A stretch of 64,000 nucleotides of DNA from NCBI RefSeq assembly GCF_027891095.1, contig NZ_JAQIIO010000002.1:248001-312000 (forward strand), written 5' to 3'. Shown piece by piece: positions 1 to 8,731 of this stretch. This DNA comes from Aliiroseovarius salicola. GTDB lineage: Bacteria; Pseudomonadota; Alphaproteobacteria; Rhodobacterales; Rhodobacteraceae. Numbering within the stretch: the first letter of the stretch is position 1; the number at the start of each line of letters is the position of its first letter. A program made the position numbers and the translations under genes. The notes under the pieces were generated by a model, which was not told where the DNA came from, searched no databases, and saw only the letters and a program-made list of their open reading frames with translations.

Positions 1-1230
1 CCCATTCAGGCGCTGGTCGACAAAGTGACCGCCGTGTTTGTGCCCGTGGTGATGGGAATTGCCGCTTTGACCGTTATGGTATGGCTCATGATTGGACCCA
101 GTCCGGCACTTGGGCTTGCGCTGGTCGCAGGGGTGTCCGTGCTGATTATTGCCTGCCCCTGCGCAATGGGGCTGGCCACACCAACCTCGATCATGGTGGG
201 CACCGGGCGCGCGGCCCAATTGGGGGCGCTCTTCCGTCGCGGCGATGCGCTGCAAACCTTGCAGGACGCAGCCGTGGTGGCTTTTGACAAGACCGGCACG
301 TTGACGGCAGGTCGCCCGGAACTGACTGCGGTTCTGATCGCGGACGGGCAGGATGAAGCTCAAGTTCTGGCGCTGATTGCCGCTGTTGAGGCTGAAAGCG
401 AACACCCATTGGCGCAATCGATCTTGCGCGGGGCTGAAGCCCGGGGGATTGCTCCAGCCAAAGCCGAAGGGTTCAAGGCCGAAATAGGCATGGGGGTGCG
501 CGGAACGGTTGATGGTCACGCCGTTCTGGTTGGCTCTCAAACTTTCATGGCACAAGCGGGTGTGGCCCTCACAGATTTGGTCGAGCGGGCAGAGCCCCTG
601 CGCACGAAAGGGCATGGTGTGTTCTTTGCGGCTGTCGACGGTAAACTTGTGGCGCTGTTAGGGGTTTCTGACCCCATCAAGCCGGAGACCAAAGCGGCGC
701 TTGAGGTGCTGCACAGCCAAGGCAAACAACTTGCGATGATCACCGGCGACGATCCGGGAACCGCTGCGGCAATTGCCGGTCAGCTGGGCATCGATATCGT
801 GGTGGCTGGGGTGTTGCCTGGCGGCAAGGTGGACGCGCTGAAAGATCTGCGCGCCGCGCATGGCCCCGTCGCGTTTGTCGGGGACGGGATCAACGATGCG
901 CCGGCTTTGGCCGAGGCTGACGTGGGGCTTGCGATTGGCACTGGCACCGATGTGGCGATCGAAGCAGCCGATGTGGTGCTTGCCTCGGACAGCCTGTCCG
1001 GTGTTGCCAACGCATTTGAAGTGAGCCGCAGGACCATGACCAATATCCGCCAGAACCTGGTCTGGGCCTTTGGCTACAATGTCATCCTGATCCCGGTTGC
1101 CGCAGGGCTGCTGTACCCGGTCTGGGGTGTTCTTTTGTCCCCGATGCTGGGTGCATTTGCCATGGCAGCAAGCTCGATTATGGTACTGACCAATGCGCTA
1201 CGGCTACGCTTTGTAAAATCAATCGTTTGA
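1..1230 (+). CDS. copA: Copper-translocating P1B-type ATPase, C-terminal part (5' truncated by window edge)
   Basis: Heavy-metal P-type ATPase of the inner membrane, likely exporting Cu(I) with ATP. The frame is open from base 1, so the N-terminal metal-binding domains and first helices lie outside the window. Visible are the transmembrane metal site CPC (about 154-162), the phosphorylation motif DKTGT (286-300), the SEHP motif of the nucleotide domain and the hinge GDGINDAP (about 880-903). In the last two helices, FGYN and MAASS match the YN and MxxSS residues that define the Cu(I) subgroup (P1B-1). Assignment to copper rather than another metal rests on those motifs. It is followed 137 bp later by the acyl-CoA synthetase/GNAT gene on the same strand. 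Confidence 0.93.
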   Translation, partial: PIQALVDKVTAVFVPVVMGIAALTVMVWLMIGPSPALGLALVAGVSVLIIACPCAMGLATPTSIMVGTGRAAQLGALFRRGDALQTLQDAAVVAFDKTGTLTAGRPELTAVLIADGQDEAQVLALIAAVEAESEHPLAQSILRGAEARGIAPAKAEGFKAEIGMGVRGTVDGHAVLVGSQTFMAQAGVALTDLVERAEPLRTKGHGVFFAAVDGKLVALLGVSDPIKPETKAALEVLHSQGKQLAMITGDDPGTAAAIAGQLGIDIVVAGVLPGGKVDALKDLRAAHGPVAFVGDGINDAPALAEADVGLAIGTGTDVAIEAADVVLASDSLSGVANAFEVSRRTMTNIRQNLVWAFGYNVILIPVAAGLLYPVWGVLLSPMLGAFAMAASSIMVLTNALRLRFVKSIV

Positions 1231-1302
1231 TTCCGAGCGATATCCAGAAACTCCATTTGATTGACGGACATCAAAGCGGAATTTCCTGAACCGGTTATCA
1301 CT

Positions 1303-1328
1303 GGCCTGACAAATAATTTTGTCGGGCC
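1303..1328 (+). other. Imperfect hairpin between copA and the next gene
   Basis: GGCCTGACAAA and TTTGTCGGGCC flank a TAAT loop, giving an 11 bp stem with one G-T wobble. No U-tract follows, so it is not a canonical intrinsic terminator. It may be an attenuating or mRNA-stabilising hairpin in the leader of the downstream gene, or chance. Confidence 0.35.
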
Positions 1329-1367
1329 GGGAAGCGGCCTGACACGGGTTCGTTTCAGGAGTTCACC

Positions 1368-4061
1368 ATGGACGCCCATCCGCTCAATGCGTTGTTCAAT
1401 CCCAAAGCCATCGCCATTTTCGGTGCCAGCGTCACATCAAGTTCGGTTGGAGCGCTGACCTACGCAAACCTTTTGGAGGGCGGTTTTCGGGGTAAGATCT
1501 ACCCGGTCAATCCCAAGCATGACCTGTTGGGAGAAGTGACCTGTTATAAGCGCGCGGTGGATCTGCCGGACGGGGTTGATCTGGCTGTCATCGCGACGCC
1601 CGCCCGTGTGGTGCCTGCGATCTTGCGAGATCTGGGCGAGGCTGGGATCAAACACGCGATTGTTCTGTCGGCCGGGTTTGGAGAAGGGGCCAACAAGGAT
1701 GATCGGCGCGGCAAAGCGCTGGAGGCTGAGGCCATCGCCGCCGCTCGCAAATATGGCATCCGTTTCATGGGGCCGAATTGTGTGGGGCTGACCCGGCCAT
1801 GGCTAGGGCTGAATGCGTCCTTCCTGCGCACGCAGGCGCCAAAAGGGCGGTTGGCGTTGGTGTCCCAATCAGGCGCACTCCTGTCAGCCATCGCGGATTG
1901 GGCCGGGCCCCACCATTCCGGGTTTTCCGCCATGGTGTCACTTGGCAACTCGGTCAATATTGACTTTGGCGATGTGGTTGAGTTCCTTGCCACGGACCCC
2001 AAAACCGAGGCGATCCTTTTGTATGTGGAAGGGGTGCGAGATGCACCTGCCTTCCTGTCCGCTTTGCGCCATGCGGCACGTCTGAAACCGGTGATTGTGG
2101 TGAAATCCGGTCGTCATGCAGTGAGTGCCAAAGCGGCGCACACCCATACCGGTGCCCTGATCGGGTCGGATGCGGTCTTTGATGCCGCGATTGAGCGGGT
2201 GGGTGCTGTGCGCGCAGATACATTGGGCCAGCTTTTTGCAGCCGCCGAAATCCTTGCCAATTCCAAGAAAGCAAATGGGAAACGACTTTGTATTGTCACC
2301 AATGGCGGTGGGGCTGGGGTGTTGGCCGCGGACCGGGCTGCGGATCTGGGGCTCGAGCTGCCACCACTTTCGGACACGACAAAAGAGGCGCTCGACAAGA
2401 TCCTGCCCCCCTTCTGGAGCCATGCCAATCCGGTGGATATCCTCGGGGACGCCACGCCTGATGCTTATGGTGCGGCGGTTAAGGCTGCGGTGGAGGATCC
2501 TAACAATGACGGGGTTCTGGTTCTGCTGACCCCACAGGCGATGACGGATAATACCGCCGTGGCCCGAGCGGTTGTCGATACCCTGCCGAAGCGACGCAAA
2601 AAACCGGTTCTGACCTGCTGGATGGGGGAAAGCACGGTGACAGAGGCGCGGCGCTTGCTCAGCGAAAATGGTGTGCCTGACTTCATCACACCGGAGCGGG
2701 CAGTCGAAGGGTTTAGCTATCTCGCCAAACATCACCGCAATCGCCAGCTGGCATTGGAAATGCCACGGGCATTGCCGCCGGAGGCGCAGCCTGACTATGA
2801 CGGGGCGCGGATGATCATAGAAGGCGCATTGTCCGAGGGTCGCAAGATGCTTTCGGATATGGAAAGCAAGGCGCTTTTGCGGGCGTTTCATGTGCCGGTG
2901 AATATGACCATCGAAGCCGCCGATCCGCAGGCTGCTCTTGTCTCTGCAGAGACCCTGGGCTTTCCGATCGCGATGAAAATCAACTCACCTGATGTGAGCC
3001 ACAAGACCGATGTGGGTGGGGTGAAGATCAATATCGCCCACGCGACCAGCGTGAAGCGCGCCTTTCACGAGATTGTCGCGAATACACGCCGTGCCTTGCC
3101 CGAAGCCACCATCCATGGCGTCACCGTGGAGCCAATGGCGCGCTTGTCCCAGACCCGCGAGCTTGTGGTTGGTGCAAGCCGCGACCCGGTTTTTGGTCCG
3201 ACGATCCTGTTTGGCGCGGGCGGCACGATGGTTGAAGTGATGCGAGACAACGCGGTGGCACTTCCGCCACTCAATTCCGTTCTGGCAAATCGTCTGATCA
3301 ATCGCACCCGCGTCGCCAAAGCACTGGACCAGTTCCGCGACTACGCACCCGCTGATCGGGCCGCAATTGTGGATGTGCTTAAACGGGTATCCAAGATCGT
3401 AAGCGAGTTGCCCGAAGTATTGTCACTCGACATCAACCCATTGATGGCAGGCCCCGATGGGGTGATCGCTGTTGATGCGCGGATCGAAGTGGCCCGTCCA
3501 CCCGCCAGCGACGGGGTCTATGACCACATGGCCATTCACCCCTATCCCCGGCATTTGATGCACCAGACTTATCTGACGGATGGCACACCCCTGATGATCC
3601 GCCCAATCCGCACAGATGATGCCGATCACGTACAGGATTTCACCCGCAACCTGTCGGAAGAGGCGCGGTTGATGCGGTTCATGGGGCAGGTGAACGAGCT
3701 TTCGCCTGACATGCTGATGCAGTTCACCCAGCTGGACTATCGCCGCGAGATGGCCTTGGTGGCCATGGCCGAACTTGAAGGGCGCGAGGTGCAGGTTGGT
3801 GTCGCGCGTTATGTGATCAACCCTGATGAACGAACCTGCGAGTTTGCCATCGTTGTGTCGGACCGGATCCAGCACCAAGGACTTGGGACAAAACTTATGA
3901 AAGGGCTGTTTCACGCGGCCGGGCAGCACGGGCTTGAGGTGATCGAGGGCTCGGTGCTGAAGAAAAACACGCCGATGCTCAGATTGATGAAAGAGCTGGG
4001 CTTTACCCAGCGCCCCGACCCCGATGACCGTGAGTTGGTGATCGTGGAACGGTGGCTGTGA
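1368..4061 (+). CDS. Fused NDP-forming acyl-CoA synthetase-like / GNAT protein (Pat/PatZ-like acetyltransferase)
   Basis: 897 residues in the order CoA-binding Rossmann domain (about 10-135, IAIFGAS...), succinyl-CoA-ligase-like domain (about 150-460), ATP-grasp-like domain (about 485-715) and C-terminal GNAT domain (about 735-897) with the acetyl-CoA loop QHQGLG. This architecture is that of the Pat/PatZ lysine acetyltransferases, which acetylate and silence enzymes such as acetyl-CoA synthetase. The ligase part keeps a THTGA motif (His at residue 260); in ADP-forming acetate-CoA ligases a His in this region carries phosphate. I cannot tell whether the synthetase part is active or only an acyl-CoA sensor. 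Only 21 bp separate it from an HDAC-family deacetylase gene, suggesting an acetylation/deacetylation pair. The start ATG is preceded by CAGGAG. Confidence 0.88.
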   Translation: MDAHPLNALFNPKAIAIFGASVTSSSVGALTYANLLEGGFRGKIYPVNPKHDLLGEVTCYKRAVDLPDGVDLAVIATPARVVPAILRDLGEAGIKHAIVLSAGFGEGANKDDRRGKALEAEAIAAARKYGIRFMGPNCVGLTRPWLGLNASFLRTQAPKGRLALVSQSGALLSAIADWAGPHHSGFSAMVSLGNSVNIDFGDVVEFLATDPKTEAILLYVEGVRDAPAFLSALRHAARLKPVIVVKSGRHAVSAKAAHTHTGALIGSDAVFDAAIERVGAVRADTLGQLFAAAEILANSKKANGKRLCIVTNGGGAGVLAADRAADLGLELPPLSDTTKEALDKILPPFWSHANPVDILGDATPDAYGAAVKAAVEDPNNDGVLVLLTPQAMTDNTAVARAVVDTLPKRRKKPVLTCWMGESTVTEARRLLSENGVPDFITPERAVEGFSYLAKHHRNRQLALEMPRALPPEAQPDYDGARMIIEGALSEGRKMLSDMESKALLRAFHVPVNMTIEAADPQAALVSAETLGFPIAMKINSPDVSHKTDVGGVKINIAHATSVKRAFHEIVANTRRALPEATIHGVTVEPMARLSQTRELVVGASRDPVFGPTILFGAGGTMVEVMRDNAVALPPLNSVLANRLINRTRVAKALDQFRDYAPADRAAIVDVLKRVSKIVSELPEVLSLDINPLMAGPDGVIAVDARIEVARPPASDGVYDHMAIHPYPRHLMHQTYLTDGTPLMIRPIRTDDADHVQDFTRNLSEEARLMRFMGQVNELSPDMLMQFTQLDYRREMALVAMAELEGREVQVGVARYVINPDERTCEFAIVVSDRIQHQGLGTKLMKGLFHAAGQHGLEVIEGSVLKKNTPMLRLMKELGFTQRPDPDDRELVIVERWL

Positions 4062-4082
4062 CAGGAAGGCAGGGAGGACCAA

Positions 4083-5006
4083 ATGCTGTCGATGATTTCA
4101 CACCCGGAGTGCCGGGACCATGATGCGGGGGCAATGCATCCAGAGACGAAAGAGCGGCTGGATGCAATCATGAACCAGCTGATCATGTCGGGCATGGACT
4201 ATGTGATCCGGCATCGCGATGCGCCTTTGGTGACGCGTGAGCAATTGGAGCGGGTACATGCCGCCGAATATCTCGACCGCGTCTATGCCATCGCCCCCGG
4301 TGAGGGGATGCAGTCGATTGAGGTTGATGGCGACACGGTGATGAGCCCCGGCACCCTACGTGCCGCTGAACGCGCTGCGGGTTCCGGTGTGATGGGGGTG
4401 GACCTGATCATGTCGGGTGAAGCCAACCCAATCTTCTGCGCTGTGCGCCCGCCCGGCCACCACGCTGAACGGGCCGAGGCGATGGGGTTTTGCCTCTTTA
4501 ACAACATCGCCGTGGCCGCCGCCCATGCGCTTGAGGCTCACGGGCTTGAACGTGTTGCGATCATCGACTTCGACGTGCATCACGGCAATGGCACTGAGGA
4601 AATCTTCAAGGATGAACCGCGCGTGCTGTTCTGCTCGAGCTTCCAGCATCCGTTTTACCCCTTCACCGGACATGAAAAGGAAACCGACAATCTGGTCGAT
4701 ATTCCCCTTTCGGCGGGCGCCAGCAGCACGGAATTCCGCGAAGCGGTCAGCGATCACTGGTTGCCACATCTACATGATTTCAAACCGCAGATGGTGCTGA
4801 TCTCGGCAGGCTTTGATGCTCATACAGCCGACGACATGTCATCGGTCAATCTGGTGGATGCCGATTACGAATGGGTGACAAGCGCGTTGAAATCTGTGGC
4901 GGATGAATATGCCGAGGGGCGCATCCTGTCGATGCTTGAAGGCGGGTACGAGCCTGATGTGTTGGCTCGCTCCGTAGTGAAGCATCTGAATGTGCTGTTG
5001 GGGTGA
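4083..5006 (+). CDS. Histone-deacetylase-family (arginase-fold) deacetylase
   Basis: 307 residues, the usual length for bacterial AcuC / acetylpolyamine amidohydrolase / HDAC-like enzymes. It is a Zn-dependent amidohydrolase removing acetyl groups from lysine or polyamines. Class motifs are in order: PPGHHAE with the tandem catalytic His (about residue 125), CLFNN, IDFDVHHGNG with Zn ligands (about 160), SAGFDAH, and LEGGYE near the end. It directly follows the Pat-like gene, so a role in reversing protein acetylation (AcuC-like) is a reasonable inference. A metabolite such as an acetylated polyamine remains possible. The ATG follows a GGAGG at 4073-4077. Confidence 0.9.
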   Translation: MLSMISHPECRDHDAGAMHPETKERLDAIMNQLIMSGMDYVIRHRDAPLVTREQLERVHAAEYLDRVYAIAPGEGMQSIEVDGDTVMSPGTLRAAERAAGSGVMGVDLIMSGEANPIFCAVRPPGHHAERAEAMGFCLFNNIAVAAAHALEAHGLERVAIIDFDVHHGNGTEEIFKDEPRVLFCSSFQHPFYPFTGHEKETDNLVDIPLSAGASSTEFREAVSDHWLPHLHDFKPQMVLISAGFDAHTADDMSSVNLVDADYEWVTSALKSVADEYAEGRILSMLEGGYEPDVLARSVVKHLNVLLG

Positions 5007-5062
5007 GAAACGGCCATCTGGATGGAGCACGCTCTTAAGAGCTTGAATTGAGGAATAAAGAA

Positions 5063-6283
5063 ATGCCCTTTCCAATATCCCCCGGGGTTTTTGTGCAAGA
5101 ACGCCACCGTCCACCTGAATGGCAAAGCAAAGGGGCGGTGTTATTTATCGGACCTTTTCCCAAAGGTCCGGTTGGAATGTTGATATCGGTGGAAAATGCC
5201 ACCCAGCTTGAAGAGGTGTTCGGCGACAATGCTCCGCAAGCGCGCTCTCCCCACGTTACGCTGACAGCACTCAGGACATTCTTTGACCAAGGCGGGCGGT
5301 CAGCACTTGTGTTGCGGCTGGCAGTTGGTTCCGCACGGCCCAAACCGCTTGGTGCCGAGATGTTGGTAACGGCGGCTGGTGAAGTGGAATTGATCGAAAC
5401 CGCAGGTCCCGATCCGGTGCAGCCGGGTGATCCGGGTTGGGTGGAACATGTGGAGAAGTCCTTTGCACGAGGGGATGATCTGAAAGGGCTGCAAAATCTC
5501 ACTCTGGGGCAGGCTGAGTTGGTGGCGGCACCGATACTTGCATCAGTCGCGCCAAGAGCCGCTGGCGAGGTGTATCGCAAGCTGCATTCGCTTTGCCTCT
5601 CACAGGATATGTTTCTGTTGCTTGATCCGCCTGAACTGTCACCGGGAAGCGGGTTGGAAAATGGCTGGTTCGGTCGGTTTCGTCTGGGCAATAGCGTCAA
5701 TGCCATTGCGTTGGCCCCATTGTTGCAACCGATAAATGGCACGGGAACGCCGATGCCTCCCTCTGGTGCCGTGGCGGGCCTGCTTGACCGGCTTGCGCGT
5801 CGCCGTGGGGTCTGGTCCTCCCCCGCCGGAGAGCAAGCCTGCCTAAATGATCTGTCACCGGTTGAGGCTACCGATCAAGAGGTTCATGCCGGCGTTAACC
5901 GGCTGTGTTCCAGACCGGAGGGGGCGGGCTTTTCCGATGATGGGGTGTACACTCGGGCGGGCAAAGATATGCCTCGGTTGCGTCACCTCAGGGTGCTGCG
6001 GAAAACCCGCCTGACCCTGCGGCGGGAATTGGCGCGTTTAATGGATGTAACCCCCGCAGCAAGCCACTGTTCAGAAGCACGCCTCATTGCGGAGGCCCTG
6101 ATGGTGCAGCTGTGGCAGGACGGAGCGTTGCGCGGTCGTCGTCAGGCACAGGCGTTTCGTGTCAGAACCACCGAACCGGACGTAAAGACGGGCGCATTTG
6201 AGCTTTGCGTTGGGCTGGCGTTGCAAGAGCCTGGGCGTTTTTTGTGGGAAAGCCTGACCCTTGAAAAGGGTCAGACCCGGTAA
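5063..6283 (+). CDS. Phage/contractile-injection tail-sheath-like protein (orphan)
   Basis: 406 residues from the ATG at 5063, which has GAGG at 5050-5053; an in-frame TTG at 5048 overlaps that ribosome site and is less likely. The N-terminus reads ISPGVFVQE, then FIGPFPKGPVG, EEVFGD and FFDQGGRSALVLR. This is the order and spacing of PGVYVEE / FIG..P.GP / F...FG / FF.nGG..yvvRv in contractile tail sheath proteins. The C-terminus has a LRVLRKTR region, LWQDGALRGRRQAQAFRVR and a closing beta segment, matching the conserved sheath C-terminal domain. The middle is poorly conserved. No tube, baseplate, spike, AAA or capsid gene lies nearby. Upstream are metabolic genes and downstream is a convergent FAD oxidoreductase. 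Function is unknown. Confidence 0.75.
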   Translation: MPFPISPGVFVQERHRPPEWQSKGAVLFIGPFPKGPVGMLISVENATQLEEVFGDNAPQARSPHVTLTALRTFFDQGGRSALVLRLAVGSARPKPLGAEMLVTAAGEVELIETAGPDPVQPGDPGWVEHVEKSFARGDDLKGLQNLTLGQAELVAAPILASVAPRAAGEVYRKLHSLCLSQDMFLLLDPPELSPGSGLENGWFGRFRLGNSVNAIALAPLLQPINGTGTPMPPSGAVAGLLDRLARRRGVWSSPAGEQACLNDLSPVEATDQEVHAGVNRLCSRPEGAGFSDDGVYTRAGKDMPRLRHLRVLRKTRLTLRRELARLMDVTPAASHCSEARLIAEALMVQLWQDGALRGRRQAQAFRVRTTEPDVKTGAFELCVGLALQEPGRFLWESLTLEKGQTR

Positions 6284-6285
6284 AT

Positions 6286-7356
6286 TCAGGCAAAGCGATT
6301 GGGCGATAAATCAGCCACGGCGTCAGGTCCCAGAGTAGTTGTCCGACCAGCCACCACATCGGCCAGCAATTGCGACGCAGCGGGTGAAGTCTGAAATCCA
6401 TATCCGCCCTGGCCTGCACACCAGATGAACGTATAGTCCTGAGGGGCAGGACCGAGCACAAGATTGCGATCGGGTGCAAATGTTCTGAGCCCGGCCCAAT
6501 TCGCGATCATCCGTGTGACCGGTTCCGTGACTTGTTCTTCATAGCGGGCCAAGCCTTCGGCCAACACCATGTCATCCGCCCAGGCGTCCTGTGGTGGCAC
6601 CGGATCCTCTTCTTCCGGGGACACGATAAGAGCGCCCGCATCCGGTTTAGCGTACCAGCTTTCCGCCGCCCCCATGAACATCGGCCAGTTTGAAATATCA
6701 TGGATGCCTGGTGCCGGGATGCGCGCCATTGAGCGGCGGTAGGGTTGCAGACCAATTGGTGCAATACCGGCGAGCTTTGCAATCTCATCAGCCCAGGGTC
6801 CTGCAGCATTGACCAGTTGCCGCCCCTCAAACACGTCACCCGCAGTAACCTGCCAACCGGTGCTTGTCCGGGTAATGTCGGTCACCTTGGCGCTGGTTTT
6901 GACGTCGCCATTTTGCCGGATTTCCCGCGCAAAATTCATCAATAGCAGGTCCGTGTCGATGTCCCACGCATCCGGGTGATAGCCCACACCAACCATCGCC
7001 TCCGGGTTCAGGATCGGCACCAGTTCAAGTGCTTCTTCGGTGGTGATGCGCGGAAGGTTCATTTGGGCCAGATCATGGGCCAATGCTTCTTCCTGACCAA
7101 TCCCGCCAATGAGCATCAGCCCGCGCGAGCTAAGGACACCACCATTTGCATTGGCATGAAAGTCATATGAAGCACGATTGAGTTCGATCACACGCGGCGC
7201 ACCGTAGTTCTGCTCAAACATGGCCGCCGACCGGCCCGACGCGTGATAGGCCAGAGCGTTTTCTGCCTCAAGCACCAGAACACGACCAAGTTCTGACAGG
7301 CGTGCACCTGCGGATATGCCGGCGATACCACCGCCGATTACAATGAAATCATACAT
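6286..7356 (-). CDS. FAD-dependent oxidoreductase, DAO family (D-arginine dehydrogenase-like)
   Basis: 356 residues with the N-terminal FAD Rossmann motif VIGGGIAGISAG and then HASGRSAAMFEQNYG, characteristic of the DauA (D-arginine dehydrogenase) branch of the D-amino-acid oxidase superfamily. A second conserved patch, NAAGPWADEIA, and the closing FAD loop WCAGQGGYGFQTSP are also present. It probably oxidises an amine or D-amino acid and passes electrons to quinone rather than O2. The gene starts inside the 3' end of the aldo/keto reductase gene (8 bp overlap), so the two are co-translated. The substrate is not defined by sequence alone. Confidence 0.87.
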   Translation of the reverse strand: MYDFIVIGGGIAGISAGARLSELGRVLVLEAENALAYHASGRSAAMFEQNYGAPRVIELNRASYDFHANANGGVLSSRGLMLIGGIGQEEALAHDLAQMNLPRITTEEALELVPILNPEAMVGVGYHPDAWDIDTDLLLMNFAREIRQNGDVKTSAKVTDITRTSTGWQVTAGDVFEGRQLVNAAGPWADEIAKLAGIAPIGLQPYRRSMARIPAPGIHDISNWPMFMGAAESWYAKPDAGALIVSPEEEDPVPPQDAWADDMVLAEGLARYEEQVTEPVTRMIANWAGLRTFAPDRNLVLGPAPQDYTFIWCAGQGGYGFQTSPAASQLLADVVAGRTTTLGPDAVADLSPNRFA

Positions 7357-8284
7357 GTTCTTCAGTTCGTTCCGTGGCTGGAGGTGGTGTAGGGGTTAGG
7401 GCCGTGATCCGGTCATAAAGGGCGTCATCCATCACATTGCTTACGCCGTCAAGAGATGGACGCAGTTGCTCCACCGATCGCGCCGACAGGATCGGATTGG
7501 GGCATGACGAATGTCGGGCCACCCAAGCCACGGCCAATGTGGCCGGATGGGTGCCTAATTTTGTTGCAATGTCCCCCAGCCCGGTCGCAGCCTGATGCAT
7601 CCAGTCGAACCCATAACGGGATTTATAGCAGGGATCTTCGGTCAGGCGCCCGGAACCGCCCGCCGAATATTTCCCGGTGAGAAGGCCGCCGCCCAGCGGG
7701 GAATAGGGGGCAGGCAGGATGCCTTCTGCTTCACATAACGGCAGGATTTCGACCTCGGCCTGACGTTTGACGAGGGAATACATAGGCTGGAAAACATCGA
7801 TTTTTGTTCCCATTCCCTTGGCTATTCCTTGTGCTTTCATCGCCTGCCAAGCCGCGAAATTTGATAGTCCCAGAAAACGCACAGCCCCTTCATCCTGCAT
7901 TCCGGCAAGCGCGGTGATCTGGGCCTCCATCGAGAGGTTGGGATTGAAGCGATGTAGGTAGAGGATGTCGACCATCTCTTCGCCCAATCGCTCTCGGGAC
8001 AGGTCAAACTCATCCCGCAGTGCAGACAGGCTATCAGGGTTTCGGTAGCCAATTTTGGTGGCGATGACCAACCGATCCCGATGCGGTTTGATCAACCGTC
8101 CGAGGATCCGTTCCGATGCGCCGCCGGTATAAAGATGTGCCGTGTCGAAATGGGAGATACCAGCTTTCAGGCAGGCCTCGAACATGGCCGCAGACGCGGT
8201 TTCATCCGCGTTTTCGCCAAATTGCATTGCGCCAAAGGCAAACCGTCCAGCCGGGGCACCATTTTGTGAAGTCAGCTTTGTCAT
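7349..8284 (-). CDS. Aldo/keto reductase
   Basis: 311 residues from the ATG at 8284. The longer frame back to 8335 would add a hydrophobic stretch and overlap a terminator, so I reject it. (beta/alpha)8 NADPH-dependent oxidoreductase with the catalytic tetrad visible: Asp and Tyr in DTAHLYTGGASE, Lys in IATKIG, His in YLHRFNPN. The C-terminal SVEQL region fits NADP binding. It overlaps the downstream FAD oxidoreductase gene by 8 bp, which suggests a shared pathway, perhaps reducing a carbonyl product, but the substrate is unknown. No strong Shine-Dalgarno is seen before 8284. Confidence 0.87.
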   Translation of the reverse strand: MTKLTSQNGAPAGRFAFGAMQFGENADETASAAMFEACLKAGISHFDTAHLYTGGASERILGRLIKPHRDRLVIATKIGYRNPDSLSALRDEFDLSRERLGEEMVDILYLHRFNPNLSMEAQITALAGMQDEGAVRFLGLSNFAAWQAMKAQGIAKGMGTKIDVFQPMYSLVKRQAEVEILPLCEAEGILPAPYSPLGGGLLTGKYSAGGSGRLTEDPCYKSRYGFDWMHQAATGLGDIATKLGTHPATLAVAWVARHSSCPNPILSARSVEQLRPSLDGVSNVMDDALYDRITALTPTPPPATERTEEHV

Positions 8285-8322
8285 GGCGCGAGATTGCACA
8301 TGGCGAAGAGGAAGGAAAAGCA

Positions 8323-8364
8323 GAAAAAGCACCACCCCTTACGCAAAATGACAGGGGTGGTGCT
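8323..8364 (-). terminator. Intrinsic terminator of the small secreted-protein gene
   Basis: A perfect 12 bp stem AGCACCACCCCT / AGGGGTGGTGCT (8328-8339 and 8353-8364) is followed on the minus strand by a TTTTT run. It lies just past the 63-residue gene and shields the aldo/keto reductase gene from its transcription. Confidence 0.85.
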
Positions 8365-8424
8365 GGCAAGGTGACGGGGAAGGAACAAGATGGGTATGAC
8401 ACCCGCCGCCTGTTTGGAAAGCCG

Positions 8425-8616
8425 TTAGATAAGAAAGTGGCGTCGCTTCTCCCGGTCATATCGATGGGGCACCAAAGGGGGGGATGCGGGTATGGGTGAA
8501 ACCTGCTCACCGGCTATGGCGAGGCCGCTGCAATTCCGCGACACCTGTGCTTCGTTAACGGCTTTGAGCGGTGCTGCGATGAGCATGAGGGCGATTAGAA
8601 GTACCGCTTTTGTCAT
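8425..8616 (-). CDS. Small exported protein of unknown function (63 aa)
   Basis: The 63-residue frame begins with a signal-peptide-like segment (MTKAVLLIALMLIAAPLKA, cleavage probably after LKA), leaving about 44 residues with one Cys and a Pro-rich middle. It has its own ribosome site (GCGAGGATC before the ATG) and is followed by a strong intrinsic terminator, so I believe it is expressed. Its upstream region shares a GACGGAATCT element with the neighbouring EF-hand gene at nearly the same distance from the start. No family recognised. Confidence 0.6.
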   Translation of the reverse strand: MTKAVLLIALMLIAAPLKAVNEAQVSRNCSGLAIAGEQVSPIPASPPLVPHRYDREKRRHFLI

Positions 8617-8665
8617 GATCTGATCCTCGCTGTTGTGATGCCTTGTTTCTCATACGCAGCAGGGT

Positions 8666-8677
8666 TCAGATTCCGTC
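8666..8677 (-). promoter_or_regulatory. Promoter-like element GACGGAATCTGA upstream of the 63-aa gene
   Basis: On the minus strand the element GACGGAATCT ends about 50 bp before the ATG at 8616. The same ten bases occur at 9279-9288, at nearly the same distance from the EF-hand start. This is a candidate -35 element for a shared alternative (ECF-like) sigma factor, or a shared operator; inferred only from the repetition. Confidence 0.4.
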
Positions 8678-8710
8678 ACAAAAAATTGCCCCGCCGGATT
8701 GGAGCGGGGC
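8678..8710 (-). terminator. Intrinsic terminator of the EF-hand gene
   Basis: GCCCCGC (8688-8694) pairs with GCGGGGC (8704-8710). On the minus strand the stem is followed by AATTTTTT. It sits 21 bp past the stop of the EF-hand gene. Confidence 0.8.
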
Positions 8711-8731
8711 ATGAATGTCGTGGTGAGGGGC

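Noticed and set aside
5048-5062. TTG start for the tail-sheath-like gene
   Set aside because: It overlaps the GAGG ribosome site that serves the ATG at 5063.
5063-6283. Complete prophage or gene-transfer-agent cluster around the sheath-like gene
   Set aside because: No capsid, portal, terminase, tube or baseplate genes are in the window, and both flanks are metabolic.
8285-8335. 17-residue N-terminal extension of the aldo/keto reductase
   Set aside because: It would run into the terminator stem of the preceding gene and adds a non-family hydrophobic segment.
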